Shown here one piece after another: positions 24,798-33,825 of a DNA stretch of 64,000 nt. Under the pieces are notes generated by a model that worked only from the letters and a program-made list of their open reading frames with translations, searched no databases and had not been told where the DNA came from. Every line of letters starts with the position of its first letter. Position 1 is the stretch's first letter. The stretch spans positions 62,001 to 126,000 of the forward strand of contig PSKS01000001.1 of NCBI GenBank assembly GCA_040289115.1, written 5' to 3'. The stretch is from JAUQQI01 sp040289115 (lineage in GTDB: Bacteria > Chloroflexota > Dehalococcoidia > JAUQQI01). Made by a program: the position numbers and the translations under genes.

Positions 24798-25937
24798 TTA
24801 AGCCCTGCCGACGGTCCGCTTTTGGGGCGGACGCCGCCAGGTTTCGACGGCGAGCAAGGCGAAGGCGGCGGCCCCCACCCCCCGGAAGGCCGTGGCCGCC
24901 GCCAGGGCGGCGTCGACCCCGAGCAGGTCGCTCAGGCCCCCCAGCAGGGGCGGCCCGACCACCAGTCCCACGTCCGCCAGGGTCCGGTAAAGGGCCAGGG
25001 CCAGGCCGAGCAGGCTGGAGGCGGCGATATCCGAAACATAGGCCGCCGAGGCCGGGCCGCTCAGACCGGAACCCAGGCCCAACAAGACACTGCCGGCCCA
25101 GAACTGGGCCTGGGGACCCTCCAGAGATAGCAGCAAAAGGCCGAAGGTGTCCAGCAAGCTTCCGGGCACCACCGAGGCCTTCCGGCCGAGCCGGTCTGAG
25201 AGAAACCCGCCCACCGGGATAGCCAGCAAATTCGTGGCGGCTACGGCGCCGAAAAGTACCCCCAGCTGGGCTGGATTTAGGCCAAACCGGTCTCGACCCA
25301 GGACTGGCAGGAGGGTCTGCTGGACACCACCCCGGGTGAAGAATACCCCAAAGGCGATAAAGCTTATCAGGATAAAGTTGAGAAGAACCCAGAGGGCAGC
25401 CGCGGCACTGGCCGCGCCGATGGCAAAAAAAGGCGCCCGTAGGCCCAGCAGGTCGGCCAGAAACCCACCGGGAACCGGCCCGAGGGTTATCCCCAACAGA
25501 AAGCAGCTCTGGTAGACGCTCATATAGCGACCCCGGGTGGCCGGGGTGCTCACGTCGGCCACGTAGGTGAGGGCCGACGTGATGAACAGAGCCGACCCAA
25601 CCCCGCTCAACATTCGGGCGGCGACCAGCTGTTCAAAGGACGCCGCCAGGGCCGAAAGCAGGCCCCCCAGGGTCGAAACCAGTGATCCAAAGAAGAGCAC
25701 TTGCCGCCGGCCAAGCCGGCTGGCCAAGATTCCGGCCGGCAAATTGGCCAGCAGCCGGGCGATGCCGAACCCCGCCACCAGCAGCCCTACGAGGGACAAA
25801 GATACCCCGAAGCTTTGGGCGTAGAGGGGCAATACCGGGCTTACGATGCCGTGGGAGAGGGTCATCAGGGCGGTGGCGACCCCAAGCCCCAGCACCCGCA
25901 GAAAGGTCGAGTCTAAGCTCCCAGGCTGAAGCTTCAA
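24798..25937 (-). CDS. MFS transporter
   Basis: A 379-residue, 12-helix carrier. RLLANLPAGILASRLGRRQVLFFG is the signature loop 2-3, and SALTYVADVSTPATRGRYMSVYQSCFLLGITLGPVPGGFLADL covers helices 4-5 with the motif typical of drug/sugar exporters. PVGGFLSDRLGRKASVVPG repeats the signature in the second half. The substrate is unknown. Its ATG overlaps the stop of the M14-like gene by four bases; the zinc-ribbon protein follows, suggesting a three-gene unit. Confidence 0.82.
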   Translation of the reverse strand: MKLQPGSLDSTFLRVLGLGVATALMTLSHGIVSPVLPLYAQSFGVSLSLVGLLVAGFGIARLLANLPAGILASRLGRRQVLFFGSLVSTLGGLLSALAASFEQLVAARMLSGVGSALFITSALTYVADVSTPATRGRYMSVYQSCFLLGITLGPVPGGFLADLLGLRAPFFAIGAASAAAALWVLLNFILISFIAFGVFFTRGGVQQTLLPVLGRDRFGLNPAQLGVLFGAVAATNLLAIPVGGFLSDRLGRKASVVPGSLLDTFGLLLLSLEGPQAQFWAGSVLLGLGSGLSGPASAAYVSDIAASSLLGLALALYRTLADVGLVVGPPLLGGLSDLLGVDAALAAATAFRGVGAAAFALLAVETWRRPPQKRTVGRA

Positions 25938-26878
25938 TTTGCCAGCATGCCCTGGGCAGCCAGGATTTGCCGGACAATCTCTAGGTGGAATCCGACTCGG
26001 CGCCCCAGCGGAAGCTGGGTTGACGTCTCGACCAGCACGGTGATGAGGGGAGCATAGGTTCGGGCCAGCATGTTGGTGCTGGTCCCACCGTAGCCGTCCC
26101 TACGCTCGCTGGGCAGGGGTGTAGACGGACAGTTGGGGGGCGGCGGGGAACCGCCGGGGCGGCCGAACACCAGCAGGGTAAACCGCTCTTTGCCCGCCAG
26201 CCGCTCGTTCAGCCGGTCCACAACAGGCCCCAGCAGGTCGATGGCCTGGGGCTTGTTGGTGACCGCCACCGTTTGCCCCAGGAAGGCGGTACTCGGGCAG
26301 ACCCGGTCTTGGTAAAATCCCCAGGATTCGTGCAGGTCGACGAATAACTCCACCCGGTACTCATCCACCAGGCGAGTAATCACCCAGGCAAGGCGCTCCA
26401 TGGGCAGCCCATCCGGCCGGCCGGGGTAGAGCCGATTCAGGTCGCCCAGCTCCGGGAACGTCCGGACGAAGTGGTTGATGGCCACCACGTTGGCCCGAGG
26501 TATCACCAGCAGCCGACCCCGATCCGGGACGAGGTCGGCTAACTGCTCGGCGGCTTGCCAGCCGGCAGGTTCGTTGCCGTGGGTACCCCCAACCACCATG
26601 ACGGCTGGGCCGGGCTCGGGCCCAGTGTTAATATAAAGCAGGGTTTCGTAGGGTTCGCCGGCCAGGAGCGGCCGGACCTCCATCCCCGACTCCCACCGAA
26701 CCACGGCAGGCCCAGGGGTGGGCTCCGGGACCGGGATGGTTTCCAGAACGGGTTCGGCCGGTTCGGGGGTTCTGGAGCCGGCCGGCGTGGGCCCGTCGGC
26801 AACGGCGGGCAGGGCCATGGAGAGTACGGCGGCCGCCATCAGGGCGGTGAAAAGGCGAGGTGCCATCAGCAAAATCAT
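25934..26878 (-). CDS. Secreted M14/AstE-like zinc hydrolase
   Basis: About 314 residues. A signal peptide (MILLMAPRLFTALMAAAVLSMALPAVA) is followed by a Pro/Glu-rich linker, then the zinc-binding GGTHGNEPAG (His and Glu ligands), a substrate Arg in VIPRANVVAINHFVRTFP, the third ligand in VDLHES, and a possible catalytic Glu in VLVETSTQLPLGRRV. This fits the M14 carboxypeptidase / succinylglutamate desuccinylase superfamily acting outside the membrane; the substrate (peptidoglycan peptide or other amide) is unknown. I chose the ATG before the signal peptide, with GAAGG upstream. The divergent dehydrogenase starts only 27 bp away. Confidence 0.75.
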   Translation of the reverse strand: MILLMAPRLFTALMAAAVLSMALPAVADGPTPAGSRTPEPAEPVLETIPVPEPTPGPAVVRWESGMEVRPLLAGEPYETLLYINTGPEPGPAVMVVGGTHGNEPAGWQAAEQLADLVPDRGRLLVIPRANVVAINHFVRTFPELGDLNRLYPGRPDGLPMERLAWVITRLVDEYRVELFVDLHESWGFYQDRVCPSTAFLGQTVAVTNKPQAIDLLGPVVDRLNERLAGKERFTLLVFGRPGGSPPPPNCPSTPLPSERRDGYGGTSTNMLARTYAPLITVLVETSTQLPLGRRVGFHLEIVRQILAAQGMLAN

Positions 26879-26905
26879 ATAACCTTCGGAGGGAGACAGA
26901 CAACT

Positions 26906-27994
26906 ATGGCAGTGACAGGCCCGGAAACCAGACTGATTCGGGTGCCGGTCGAGCGGCTGCGGGCCTTCTGCGAGGAGGCCCTCAAGAGGTCCGGCCTTAC
27001 CGAAGCCGATGCCCGGCTGGTGGCCGACACCCTGGTGGAGGCCGACTTGCGGGGTGTCCGCTCGCACGGGCTGATTTTGCTGGTGCGCTACTGCCGGGGG
27101 CTTTTAAAGGGCCACGTAAACCCGAGGCCCAACGTCCGGGTCGAACGCCGGGCCGGGGCTACCGCCCTGATCGACGGGGACAACGGCTTAGGCCAGATCG
27201 CCTCGGTAAAGGCCATGGACCTGGCCATCGAGCTGGCCGAAACTTACGGGACGGCAACGGTTGCCGTCTATAACAGCAACCACTTCGGGGCGGCCGCTTA
27301 CTACGCCCTTCGGGCCGTGCCCCACCGGATGGTGGGGTTTGCGGCCACCAACGCCCCGCCGGTGATGCCCCTTTTCGGCGGCCGGGACCCCACCATCGGC
27401 AACAACCCCTTATGCTGGGCGATTCCGGCCAAGGCGGAGCCGCCCCTTGTGCTGGACATGGCCTGCTCGGCCTCATCCAGGGGCAAGATTCGGGTCTTGG
27501 CCCAGCGGGGCGAACCTATTCCCCTGGGCTGGGCCTTAGATGCCGAGGGCCGGCCCACCACCGACCCGGTGGCGGCCCTGGCCGGGGTGATGCTGCCGGT
27601 GGGCGGGTACAAGGGGGCCGGGCTGGCAGTGATAATGGAGGCCCTGGCCGGAGGCTTAAGCGGGGCAAAGTTTGGCTTTGAGATTGAGACCCACACCGTT
27701 CAGGCCGGGGACCCCCAGGAGTCGTGGCAGGTGGGGCATATTTTTCAGGCGATAAAGGTTGAGGCCTTTATGCCCTTCGAGGAGTTTGGGGCCCGAATTG
27801 ACCGGCTCATTCGGTTTTTAAGGTCGGGGCGGCCTGCGCCCGGAGCTGAAAGGGTTTATCTACCGGGGGAGCCGGAGCATATCTCCCGGGCGGACGCCCT
27901 GGCCAACGGGATCCCCTTTGAAGAGGCCGACCTCCACTGGGCCAACGTTGTGGCCCAGGACCTAGGCATCGAGCCCCTCAGGCAGATTATGTGA
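26906..27994 (+). CDS. Malate/L-lactate/sulfolactate dehydrogenase family oxidoreductase
   Basis: A 362-residue Ldh_2 family enzyme (NAD(P)-dependent, unrelated to Rossmann malate dehydrogenase). ADLRGVRSHGLILL carries the conserved His; NSNHFGAAAYYA, the GNNPLCWAIPA block, LDMACSASSRGKI and LPVGGYKGAGLAVIMEALAG are the other family blocks. Members reduce or oxidise 2-keto/2-hydroxy acids such as malate, lactate, sulfolactate or ureidoglycolate; which applies here cannot be told. The start has GGAGGGAG 10-18 bases upstream. No room exists for a promoter between it and the divergent M14-like gene. Confidence 0.88.
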   Translation: MAVTGPETRLIRVPVERLRAFCEEALKRSGLTEADARLVADTLVEADLRGVRSHGLILLVRYCRGLLKGHVNPRPNVRVERRAGATALIDGDNGLGQIASVKAMDLAIELAETYGTATVAVYNSNHFGAAAYYALRAVPHRMVGFAATNAPPVMPLFGGRDPTIGNNPLCWAIPAKAEPPLVLDMACSASSRGKIRVLAQRGEPIPLGWALDAEGRPTTDPVAALAGVMLPVGGYKGAGLAVIMEALAGGLSGAKFGFEIETHTVQAGDPQESWQVGHIFQAIKVEAFMPFEEFGARIDRLIRFLRSGRPAPGAERVYLPGEPEHISRADALANGIPFEEADLHWANVVAQDLGIEPLRQIM

Positions 27995-28063
27995 ATTTCT
28001 TGGACAGGAAGGGCTGCGGCAGCCCTTCCGAGCGTGGAAAGCCCCGGGCGCGGGCCGACTCAT

Positions 28064-28091
28064 TTGACTTAATTTTCTTCCGGTATATAAA
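28064..28091 (+). promoter_or_regulatory. Predicted promoter of the solute-binding protein gene
   Basis: TTGACT (28064-28069), 16-bp spacer, TATAAA (28086-28091) in an AT-rich patch. GGGGAGG lies about nine bases before the GTG start at 28133. Confidence 0.7.
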
Positions 28092-28132
28092 ATCAGCTGA
28101 ATCAAAAAGCTGCGCAGGGGAGGTAAACCGAC

Positions 28133-29794
28133 GTGACCGACTGGCGGCAGTCCTACTGGGAACAGGTGCTTCGGCGGCCCTACTCTCGGCGCAAGTTCCT
28201 AACTGGCAGCGCGGTGGCAGCCTTAAGCCTTGGCTTGTGGTCCTGCGCCCCCCAAGCCCAGCAGCAGACTTCGGCCCCAGGACAGCCGGCCGAGGAGAAG
28301 CCCCGCTACGGCGGGGTACTTACGGCCTGGACTGCAGCCGACCCGCCCAATTATGATGTGCACCAGAACTCCACCTATCAGGTTCTTCACCCCCTGGCCC
28401 CGTGCTTCAACCTCCTGGTCAAGTTCGACCCGATGGACCCCAACAAGGTCGTGGGCGACCTGGCCGAGCGCTGGGAAATCAGCCCCGACGGCAAAATCTA
28501 CACCTTTTACCTTAAGCGTGGCGTCAAGTTTCACCATGGCAAGCCGTTTAAGGCCGAAGACGTCAAAGCAAACTTCGAACGGATCGCCAACCCGCCCCGA
28601 GGTATGGTAAGCCCCCGCAAAGGCGTCTTTCAGGTCGTCGACGCCGTCGAAACCCCCGATGATTACACCGTGAAGTTCATCCTCAAGCGGCCCAACCCAT
28701 CCCTGCTCACCAACATCGCCCAGGGCTGGAACGTCATCTACCCCAAGGACCTCCTCGAGTCCCGGCCCGACATGAAGACCACGGTCATCGGGACCGGTCC
28801 CTTTAAGTTCAAGGAGCACATCCGGGGGGTCAGCATCGAGCTGGTCAAGAACACCGAGTACCACGTGGCGGGTCGTCCCTACCTGGACGGCATCAAGTAC
28901 TTTATAATTCCGGACCCCAACACCGCCCTCTCCGCCTTCATCTCCGGCCAGCTCCTCATGTACCGGCCCAACCTCCAGGCGGACGCCGATGAGGCCAAGC
29001 GCCAGCTCGGGGACAAGATTGTCATCCAGAAGGTTCAGGGCTATTTGTTTGACACCGTCAACATGAACGCCCAGCGGGCCCCCTGGAACGACGAGCGGGT
29101 CCGGCTGGCCGTCTCGATGGCCATCGACCGGTCCGCTGCCATTACCGTTTTGGCCCAGGGGGAAGGGACCGTTGGGGGGTATATGCCGCCTGGTGGCCGT
29201 TGGGAGCTTTCTAAGGAGGAGCTCCAGAAGGTTCCCGGCTATCGACCTAACAAGGCCCAGGAAATTGAGGAGGCAAAAAGGTTGCTGGCCCAGGCCGGGT
29301 ACCCCAACGGTTTTAAGACCACATTGCTCACCCGCAAAGGGGCCGATTACGAGCCCCTCTCGGTCTTCCTTAAGGACCAGCTGGCCAAAATCGGCATCGA
29401 CGCCGTCCTGGACGTCCAGGAGACCGGGACCGCCTTCGACCGGCTGAACCGGCGGGACTTTGACATGGCCCCTTGGGTCCACGCCATCGCCGTCGATGAC
29501 CCTGACGCCATCTACGCCGAGTTCTATCTCTGCAACGCCGAACGGAACTATTCCAACGTATGCGTGCCGGAGGTCGACCAGATCTTTGAGCGCCAGTCGC
29601 AGACTATGGACCCCAACGAGCGCCGGCAGCTCGTCTGGGAGATGGAGAGGCGGGCCCTGGTGGGCAACGCCAAGATCGTCGTCGACTGGCGGTTCGAGCG
29701 GACTATCCACTGGGCCAAGGTCCGAAATTACAAGCGGCACCCAAGCCTTTACAACAACTTCGACTTCCAGGACGTTTGGTTGGCCGAAGCCTGA
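28133..29794 (+). CDS. Extracellular solute-binding protein family 5, Tat lipoprotein
   Basis: A 553-residue peptide/nickel-type (SBP_bac_5) binding protein. The N-terminus has a twin-arginine motif (SRRKFLTGSAVAALSLGLWS) ending in a lipobox Cys at about residue 42, so it is probably a Tat-exported lipoprotein. Family blocks include DLAERWEISPDGKIYTFYLK, GVKFHHGKPFKAEDVKANFE, GTGPFKF, and RLAVSMAIDRSAA. It binds oligopeptides or other ligands for an ABC importer, yet no permease or ATPase genes are next to it; an MFS carrier follows instead. Start GTG with GGGGAGG nine bases upstream. Confidence 0.9.
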   Translation: MTDWRQSYWEQVLRRPYSRRKFLTGSAVAALSLGLWSCAPQAQQQTSAPGQPAEEKPRYGGVLTAWTAADPPNYDVHQNSTYQVLHPLAPCFNLLVKFDPMDPNKVVGDLAERWEISPDGKIYTFYLKRGVKFHHGKPFKAEDVKANFERIANPPRGMVSPRKGVFQVVDAVETPDDYTVKFILKRPNPSLLTNIAQGWNVIYPKDLLESRPDMKTTVIGTGPFKFKEHIRGVSIELVKNTEYHVAGRPYLDGIKYFIIPDPNTALSAFISGQLLMYRPNLQADADEAKRQLGDKIVIQKVQGYLFDTVNMNAQRAPWNDERVRLAVSMAIDRSAAITVLAQGEGTVGGYMPPGGRWELSKEELQKVPGYRPNKAQEIEEAKRLLAQAGYPNGFKTTLLTRKGADYEPLSVFLKDQLAKIGIDAVLDVQETGTAFDRLNRRDFDMAPWVHAIAVDDPDAIYAEFYLCNAERNYSNVCVPEVDQIFERQSQTMDPNERRQLVWEMERRALVGNAKIVVDWRFERTIHWAKVRNYKRHPSLYNNFDFQDVWLAEA

Positions 29795-30033
29795 GCTCTT
29801 GTCAGAAATAGCCGGGGAAGGCCCCGGCACCTGAACGGCGCCTGAGCCGAAAAGCTTCGACCGGTAGGCTGGCGGGGCTTTAGATTCATCCCGGAAGTTG
29901 CCAATTGCCGGGGCACACGGCCGTGTGCCCCGAAGGGATGTTTAGTTTTAGGTTAGGTACCGAAAACTGCGAAGCCCCCGTTAGTTAGGGCCACAGCTTG
30001 ACCGCCGGGGCGAGCTGTAGGCTAAACTTTCAC
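29795..30033 (+). other. Gap with two strong inverted repeats
   Basis: No gene. It holds a 7-bp GC hairpin at 29811-29828 (stem GCCGGGG/CCCCGGC, loop AAGG), 17 bp after the stop codon, and a perfect 24-bp palindrome at 29909-29932. Neither is followed by a good T-tract, so factor-independent termination is doubtful. Confidence 0.6.
29909..29932. repeat. Perfect 24-bp palindrome
   Basis: The half-site CGGGGCACACGG is followed directly by its reverse complement. It could be an operator for a dimeric regulator, part of a terminator (TGTTTAGTTTT follows within 20 bases), or an mRNA hairpin between the binding-protein and MFS genes. Confidence 0.7.
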
Positions 30034-31335
30034 GTGAGCGTTCCGGGACCGCTGGGCAAGTTCCTTCGCCGACGGTTGGCCAGCGTTTACTATGGCTGGT
30101 GGATTATCGCCGCCGGCAGCGTCATCCACGCCGTCGGGGCCCTCTATTACTATGGGTTTACCGTGTTCTTTCTTCCGGTGGCGGCCGACCTCGGCCTTAA
30201 CCGGGCTGCCACATCCCTCATCTTCTCCTTGGCCCGTTTGGAAGGGAGCATCGACGGCCCCATCGTCGGGCTGCTCATTGACCGTCTCGGACCCCGCCGG
30301 ATGGTGGCCCTCGGGGGCACCATCACCGGCCTGGGTTTTCTCATCCTCTCCCAGGTCAGCGACTTCTGGGCGTTTCTGTTCGTCTACATGGGCCTCATCG
30401 CCGTCGGGTTCGACATGGGGTTCTTTCAGTCGATGCTGGCGGCCGCCAACCAGTGGTTCATCAGGTACCGGACCACGGCGATGAGCCTGCTTACAGCTTC
30501 CTTTCGCCTGGGTGGGGCATTGCTGGTACCCCTCATATCCGCAGTCGTCCTCACCTACGGCTGGCGGGTGGGCGCCGTCGTCTGCGGCCTTGTCATCCTG
30601 GCCTTTGTGGTGCCCCTATCCCGGGTGGTTCGCCGATCCCCCGAGGAGATGGGCCTGCAACCCGACGGCCGAAAGGACCCGCCTTCGGTTGCCCCCAATG
30701 GGCCTCTCGGCCGGGAGCAGGCGGGGGATTTCACGGCGCGGCAGGCCCTCCGCACCGCGGCCTACTGGCTCATCGCCCTGGCCACTGCCCTACGCCTCGG
30801 GGTCTATTCTGGCCTTGGGGTGCATTTTGTGCCCATCTTCGTCTGGAAGGGCCTCTCGGAACAGGCCGCGGCCAACCTTGTAGGCCTGATGGCTTTCCTG
30901 GCCATTCCGGCCGGCCTTACCCTGGGCTGGCTCGGCGACCGGGTTAAAAAAACCTACATCCTGGCGGCGGGCACCACTTGTCAAGCGCTGGCTATGGTCC
31001 TCTTAGCCTTTCTCGAGACACCCCTGGCCCCCCTAATTTTCGTGGTGGTCTACGCCGCCAGCGAGAGCGTGGGGGCCGTCAACTGGTCCCTGATCGGGGA
31101 ATTCTTCGGTCGGCGCAGCTACGCCACGTTGCGGGGCGTGGTCAACTCCATCTGCAGTATCGGGGTGCTGGCCCCGGTCTTTGCCGGCTGGGTCTTCGAC
31201 CATACCCGGTCCTACCAGCCGGCCCTCATGGCCTTCGCCTTGATGTCCCTCCTTGCGGCCTTGCTTTACGTTAACGTTCGGCGCCCCCAGGCGCCGGGTC
31301 CGGTTCCCAAGCACGCCTACTCCCCTGGGAGGTGA
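30034..31335 (+). CDS. MFS transporter, oxalate/formate or monocarboxylate type
   Basis: About 433 residues with 12 helices. It begins with SVYYGWWIIAAGSVIHAVGA, the start typical of the OxlT/monocarboxylate branch, and has GLLIDRLGPRRMVALGG after helix 2. The second half starts near residue 230 (FTARQALRTAAYWLIALATAL). This branch carries carboxylates, fitting the CoA-linked genes that follow. The start is uncertain: GTG at 30034 or TTG at 29998, neither with a clear ribosome binding site. Its stop codon overlaps the ribosome binding site of the next gene. Confidence 0.8.
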   Translation: MSVPGPLGKFLRRRLASVYYGWWIIAAGSVIHAVGALYYYGFTVFFLPVAADLGLNRAATSLIFSLARLEGSIDGPIVGLLIDRLGPRRMVALGGTITGLGFLILSQVSDFWAFLFVYMGLIAVGFDMGFFQSMLAAANQWFIRYRTTAMSLLTASFRLGGALLVPLISAVVLTYGWRVGAVVCGLVILAFVVPLSRVVRRSPEEMGLQPDGRKDPPSVAPNGPLGREQAGDFTARQALRTAAYWLIALATALRLGVYSGLGVHFVPIFVWKGLSEQAAANLVGLMAFLAIPAGLTLGWLGDRVKKTYILAAGTTCQALAMVLLAFLETPLAPLIFVVVYAASESVGAVNWSLIGEFFGRRSYATLRGVVNSICSIGVLAPVFAGWVFDHTRSYQPALMAFALMSLLAALLYVNVRRPQAPGPVPKHAYSPGR

Positions 31336-31337
31336 AG

Positions 31338-32516
31338 ATGAGCATCACCTTAGATTTCAGGTTCATCAGCCCGGCTAGCCGAGTCTTCGTGGGCCGGGAT
31401 GTCCTGGCCCAGCTGCCTCGGGAGGTCGGCCGGCTAGGAGTAGGCCGGGTAATGGTGGTGTGCGCCCCCAGCGTGGTCCGCCAGCAGACCCTCTTAAAGC
31501 GCATCGAATCCCTCCTGGGAAGCGCCCTGGTCGCCGTATTCGACGGCGTTCAGAAGGAGTCGCCCCTGCCGGCGGTGGAGGCCGGGGTTGAGCTGGCCCG
31601 GCGGGCCCAACCCGACGCCATTCTGGCCGTCGGGGGCGGAAGCACCGTGGTCACCGCCCGGGCCATAACCATCTTGCTGGCCGAAAGAAGGCCGGCCCAC
31701 GAGCTGGCAACCCAGTACCCGCCGGGCCAGCCGCCGGTCAGTCCCCGACTGGAGTGGCCCAAGCTTCCCAACCTCGTCGTCCCCACAACCCCGAACACCG
31801 CCGTGAACCGGGGTGGAGCGGCCGTCTTAGACCCCGAAACCCGCCACCGCCTCGAATTCTTTGACCCGAAGACCCGGCCGGCGGCGGTCTTTCTGGACGC
31901 CGAAGCCCTCCTGAGCGCACCCCCGGCGGTCTCGGTGCGGGCGGCCGTAGCCGCCTTTACCGGGGCCGTCAACGCCTTTACCTCCCGCCCCCTTAACCCG
32001 TTCGCCCTGGCCGACCTCCGCACCGCCCTCGAGCTTTTAAAGGACACCATTCCGGCCGTATTGGAGCGGCCGGACGAAGCGGAACCGCGACTGGGCGCGG
32101 CCTGTGCCGCCCTACTTTCCAACCGGGCTGCCGACGCCCTAGCCGGGGGCGGAGGTGGCGTGGTCTCGGCCCTGGTCCACCAGATTCAGAGCCGCTACGA
32201 TCACATCGACCAGGGGACAGCCTCGGCCGTGCTCTTGGTTCCGGGCCTGCGGTTCAACCGGCCCGTAACCCTGCAGGCCCAGCTCCGGCTGGTCCCAATC
32301 CTCGGAGCCGAACCCTCCGCCGACGGTCTGGACCGCTGGGTTGACGGCTTCTTGGGCCGGCTGGGCTTCCCCCGCCGCCTTCGGGAACTGGGGATTTCCG
32401 AAGGGGAGCTGCCGGCCCTGGCCGAGGCGGCCATGCACGACTTTTTCCTCCAAGGCAATCCCCGCCGGGTGAAGGGCCCCGCCGAGCTAGTAGACCTGCT
32501 GAAGGCCGCCTGGTAA
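31338..32516 (+). CDS. Iron-containing alcohol dehydrogenase homologue lacking metal ligands
   Basis: A 392-residue Fe-ADH fold protein. The nucleotide-binding loop AVGGGSTVVTARA is intact. The usual PTTAGTGSE reads PTTPNTAVNRG. By my alignment the metal-binding DALTHAxEA is replaced by AAFTGAVNA (Asp to Ala, His to Gly), and the later PHG His aligns with Gln (DQG); only the His of LVHQI remains. Three of four ligands are therefore missing, so a metal-dependent alcohol dehydrogenase activity is unlikely; a metal-free reductase or a non-redox role is possible. The ATG is preceded by GGGAGG overlapping the MFS stop. It sits among CoA-linked oxidation genes. Confidence 0.75.
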   Translation: MSITLDFRFISPASRVFVGRDVLAQLPREVGRLGVGRVMVVCAPSVVRQQTLLKRIESLLGSALVAVFDGVQKESPLPAVEAGVELARRAQPDAILAVGGGSTVVTARAITILLAERRPAHELATQYPPGQPPVSPRLEWPKLPNLVVPTTPNTAVNRGGAAVLDPETRHRLEFFDPKTRPAAVFLDAEALLSAPPAVSVRAAVAAFTGAVNAFTSRPLNPFALADLRTALELLKDTIPAVLERPDEAEPRLGAACAALLSNRAADALAGGGGGVVSALVHQIQSRYDHIDQGTASAVLLVPGLRFNRPVTLQAQLRLVPILGAEPSADGLDRWVDGFLGRLGFPRRLRELGISEGELPALAEAAMHDFFLQGNPRRVKGPAELVDLLKAAW

Positions 32517-32517
32517 T

Positions 32518-32547
32518 TTGACCCGACGTCAGCGGGGCTGTTAGACT
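32518..32547 (+). promoter_or_regulatory. Predicted promoter of the acyl-CoA dehydrogenase pair
   Basis: TTGACC (32518-32523), 18-bp spacer, TAGACT (32542-32547), 34 bp before the ATG at 32582. Confidence 0.55.
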
Positions 32548-32581
32548 GGTCCGGAATCTCACGGCACCGGAGTGAGCCACG

Positions 32582-33814
32582 ATGGACTTCGAGCTTAAAT
32601 ACTCGCCCGAACAGGAAGCCTTTCGTAAGGAGGTCCGGGCCTTCCTCGAAGCCAACATTCCCCCCGACCTGGAAGAGCCAGTGGACCCGGCCGACCTCTC
32701 CTACGAGCAGTACCTTATGCGCCGCGAGCTGGGCCGCAAGCTTGGGGAGCGGGGCTGGCTTTTCCCCACCTTCCCCAAGGAGTACGGCGGCGGGGGTCTG
32801 CCCATGGAGCTGGCCGTTATCATTGAAGAAGAGCTCGACCGCTACGGCCTTTCCCTCCCTCCCTTCTACAACACCGGCGGGACCCTTGGGGCCCCCTGCA
32901 TCCTGGTCTGGGGGACCGAGGAGCAAAAACGCCATTTTCTGCCGCCGATTCTTAAGGGCGAGGTCCGCGTCTGGCAACTTCTCACCGAACCTGGGGCAGG
33001 GTCCGACCTGGCCAGCGTCAAGACCCTGGCCGTTCGGGACGGGGACCACTACGTCATCAACGGGCAGAAGACCTTCGTTGGCAGCCTGCACGGGGCCGAC
33101 TGGCTCTGGACCATCGTCTGCACCGACCCGAACGGCCGCCGCCACGAGAACCTGAGCTGGTTTATGATTCCGGCCGACCTGCCCGGCATCTCCATGACAC
33201 CCCTAGACCTCCTTATGGCCGGCGGCGAGGGTGGGGCCTCACCCGGCGCCAAATACACCGTCTACTTCGACAACGTTCGGGTCCCGGCCTTTAACCTGAT
33301 TGGGGGTGAGAATAACGGTTGGAAAGTGGCCACAACCCACCTGGAGCTGGAGCATGGGGGTGCCGGCAGTATTCGCCGCAACCGCATCGTCGACCGGCTC
33401 ATCGAGTACTGTAAGACCACCTACCGCAATGGCCGGCCCCTCAGCCAGGACCCCGACGTCCAGGACCTGCTGGTGGAATGTTATATCGACGCCGAAATCG
33501 GCCGCCTCTTCAACCTGCGCAACTACTGGCTCCGGCACACCCGCCGGCCCCGGACCTACGAGGGTCCCCAGGCCTCCCTTCACCGGAAGGTCTCAGGCCT
33601 CCGCATCGCCGAGGCCATTTTAAAGGCCCTGGGGCCCTACGCCCTTACCAACGACCCAGCCTGGGACCCATCCGGCGGTCACCTGGAAGTCTTCCACCGG
33701 GCTAGCATTGTGGCAACCCATCCGGGGGGCACCATTGAAATCCAGAAGGTAATTATGGCCCGACGGATCGGTATCGGCCGGGCCGTCCGGGAGGAAGCCG
33801 GCACCGTCGTCTGA
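32582..33814 (+). CDS. Acyl-CoA dehydrogenase (first of a pair)
   Basis: A 410-residue FAD-dependent acyl-CoA dehydrogenase. The N-terminal helical domain begins FELKYSPEQEAFRKEVRAFL; the beta domain has LLTEPGAGSDLASVKT and INGQKTFVG; the C-terminal domain ends with HPGGTIEIQKVIMARRIGIGR. At the position of the MCAD-type catalytic Glu (EGT) it has Gly, so the base is elsewhere or in the partner subunit. Tandem non-identical dehydrogenases of this kind often form alpha2beta2 enzymes acting on bulky or dicarboxylic acyl-CoAs (PimC/PimD, steroid FadE pairs); I infer the same here. It ends 11 bp before its partner. Confidence 0.9.
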   Translation: MDFELKYSPEQEAFRKEVRAFLEANIPPDLEEPVDPADLSYEQYLMRRELGRKLGERGWLFPTFPKEYGGGGLPMELAVIIEEELDRYGLSLPPFYNTGGTLGAPCILVWGTEEQKRHFLPPILKGEVRVWQLLTEPGAGSDLASVKTLAVRDGDHYVINGQKTFVGSLHGADWLWTIVCTDPNGRRHENLSWFMIPADLPGISMTPLDLLMAGGEGGASPGAKYTVYFDNVRVPAFNLIGGENNGWKVATTHLELEHGGAGSIRRNRIVDRLIEYCKTTYRNGRPLSQDPDVQDLLVECYIDAEIGRLFNLRNYWLRHTRRPRTYEGPQASLHRKVSGLRIAEAILKALGPYALTNDPAWDPSGGHLEVFHRASIVATHPGGTIEIQKVIMARRIGIGRAVREEAGTVV

Positions 33815-33825
33815 GGAGTGAACCG

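Noticed and set aside
28223..29830. Long open frame antisense to the solute-binding protein gene
   Set aside because: It follows the codon-position bias of the real gene in reverse and has no recognisable domain; typical of GC-rich DNA.
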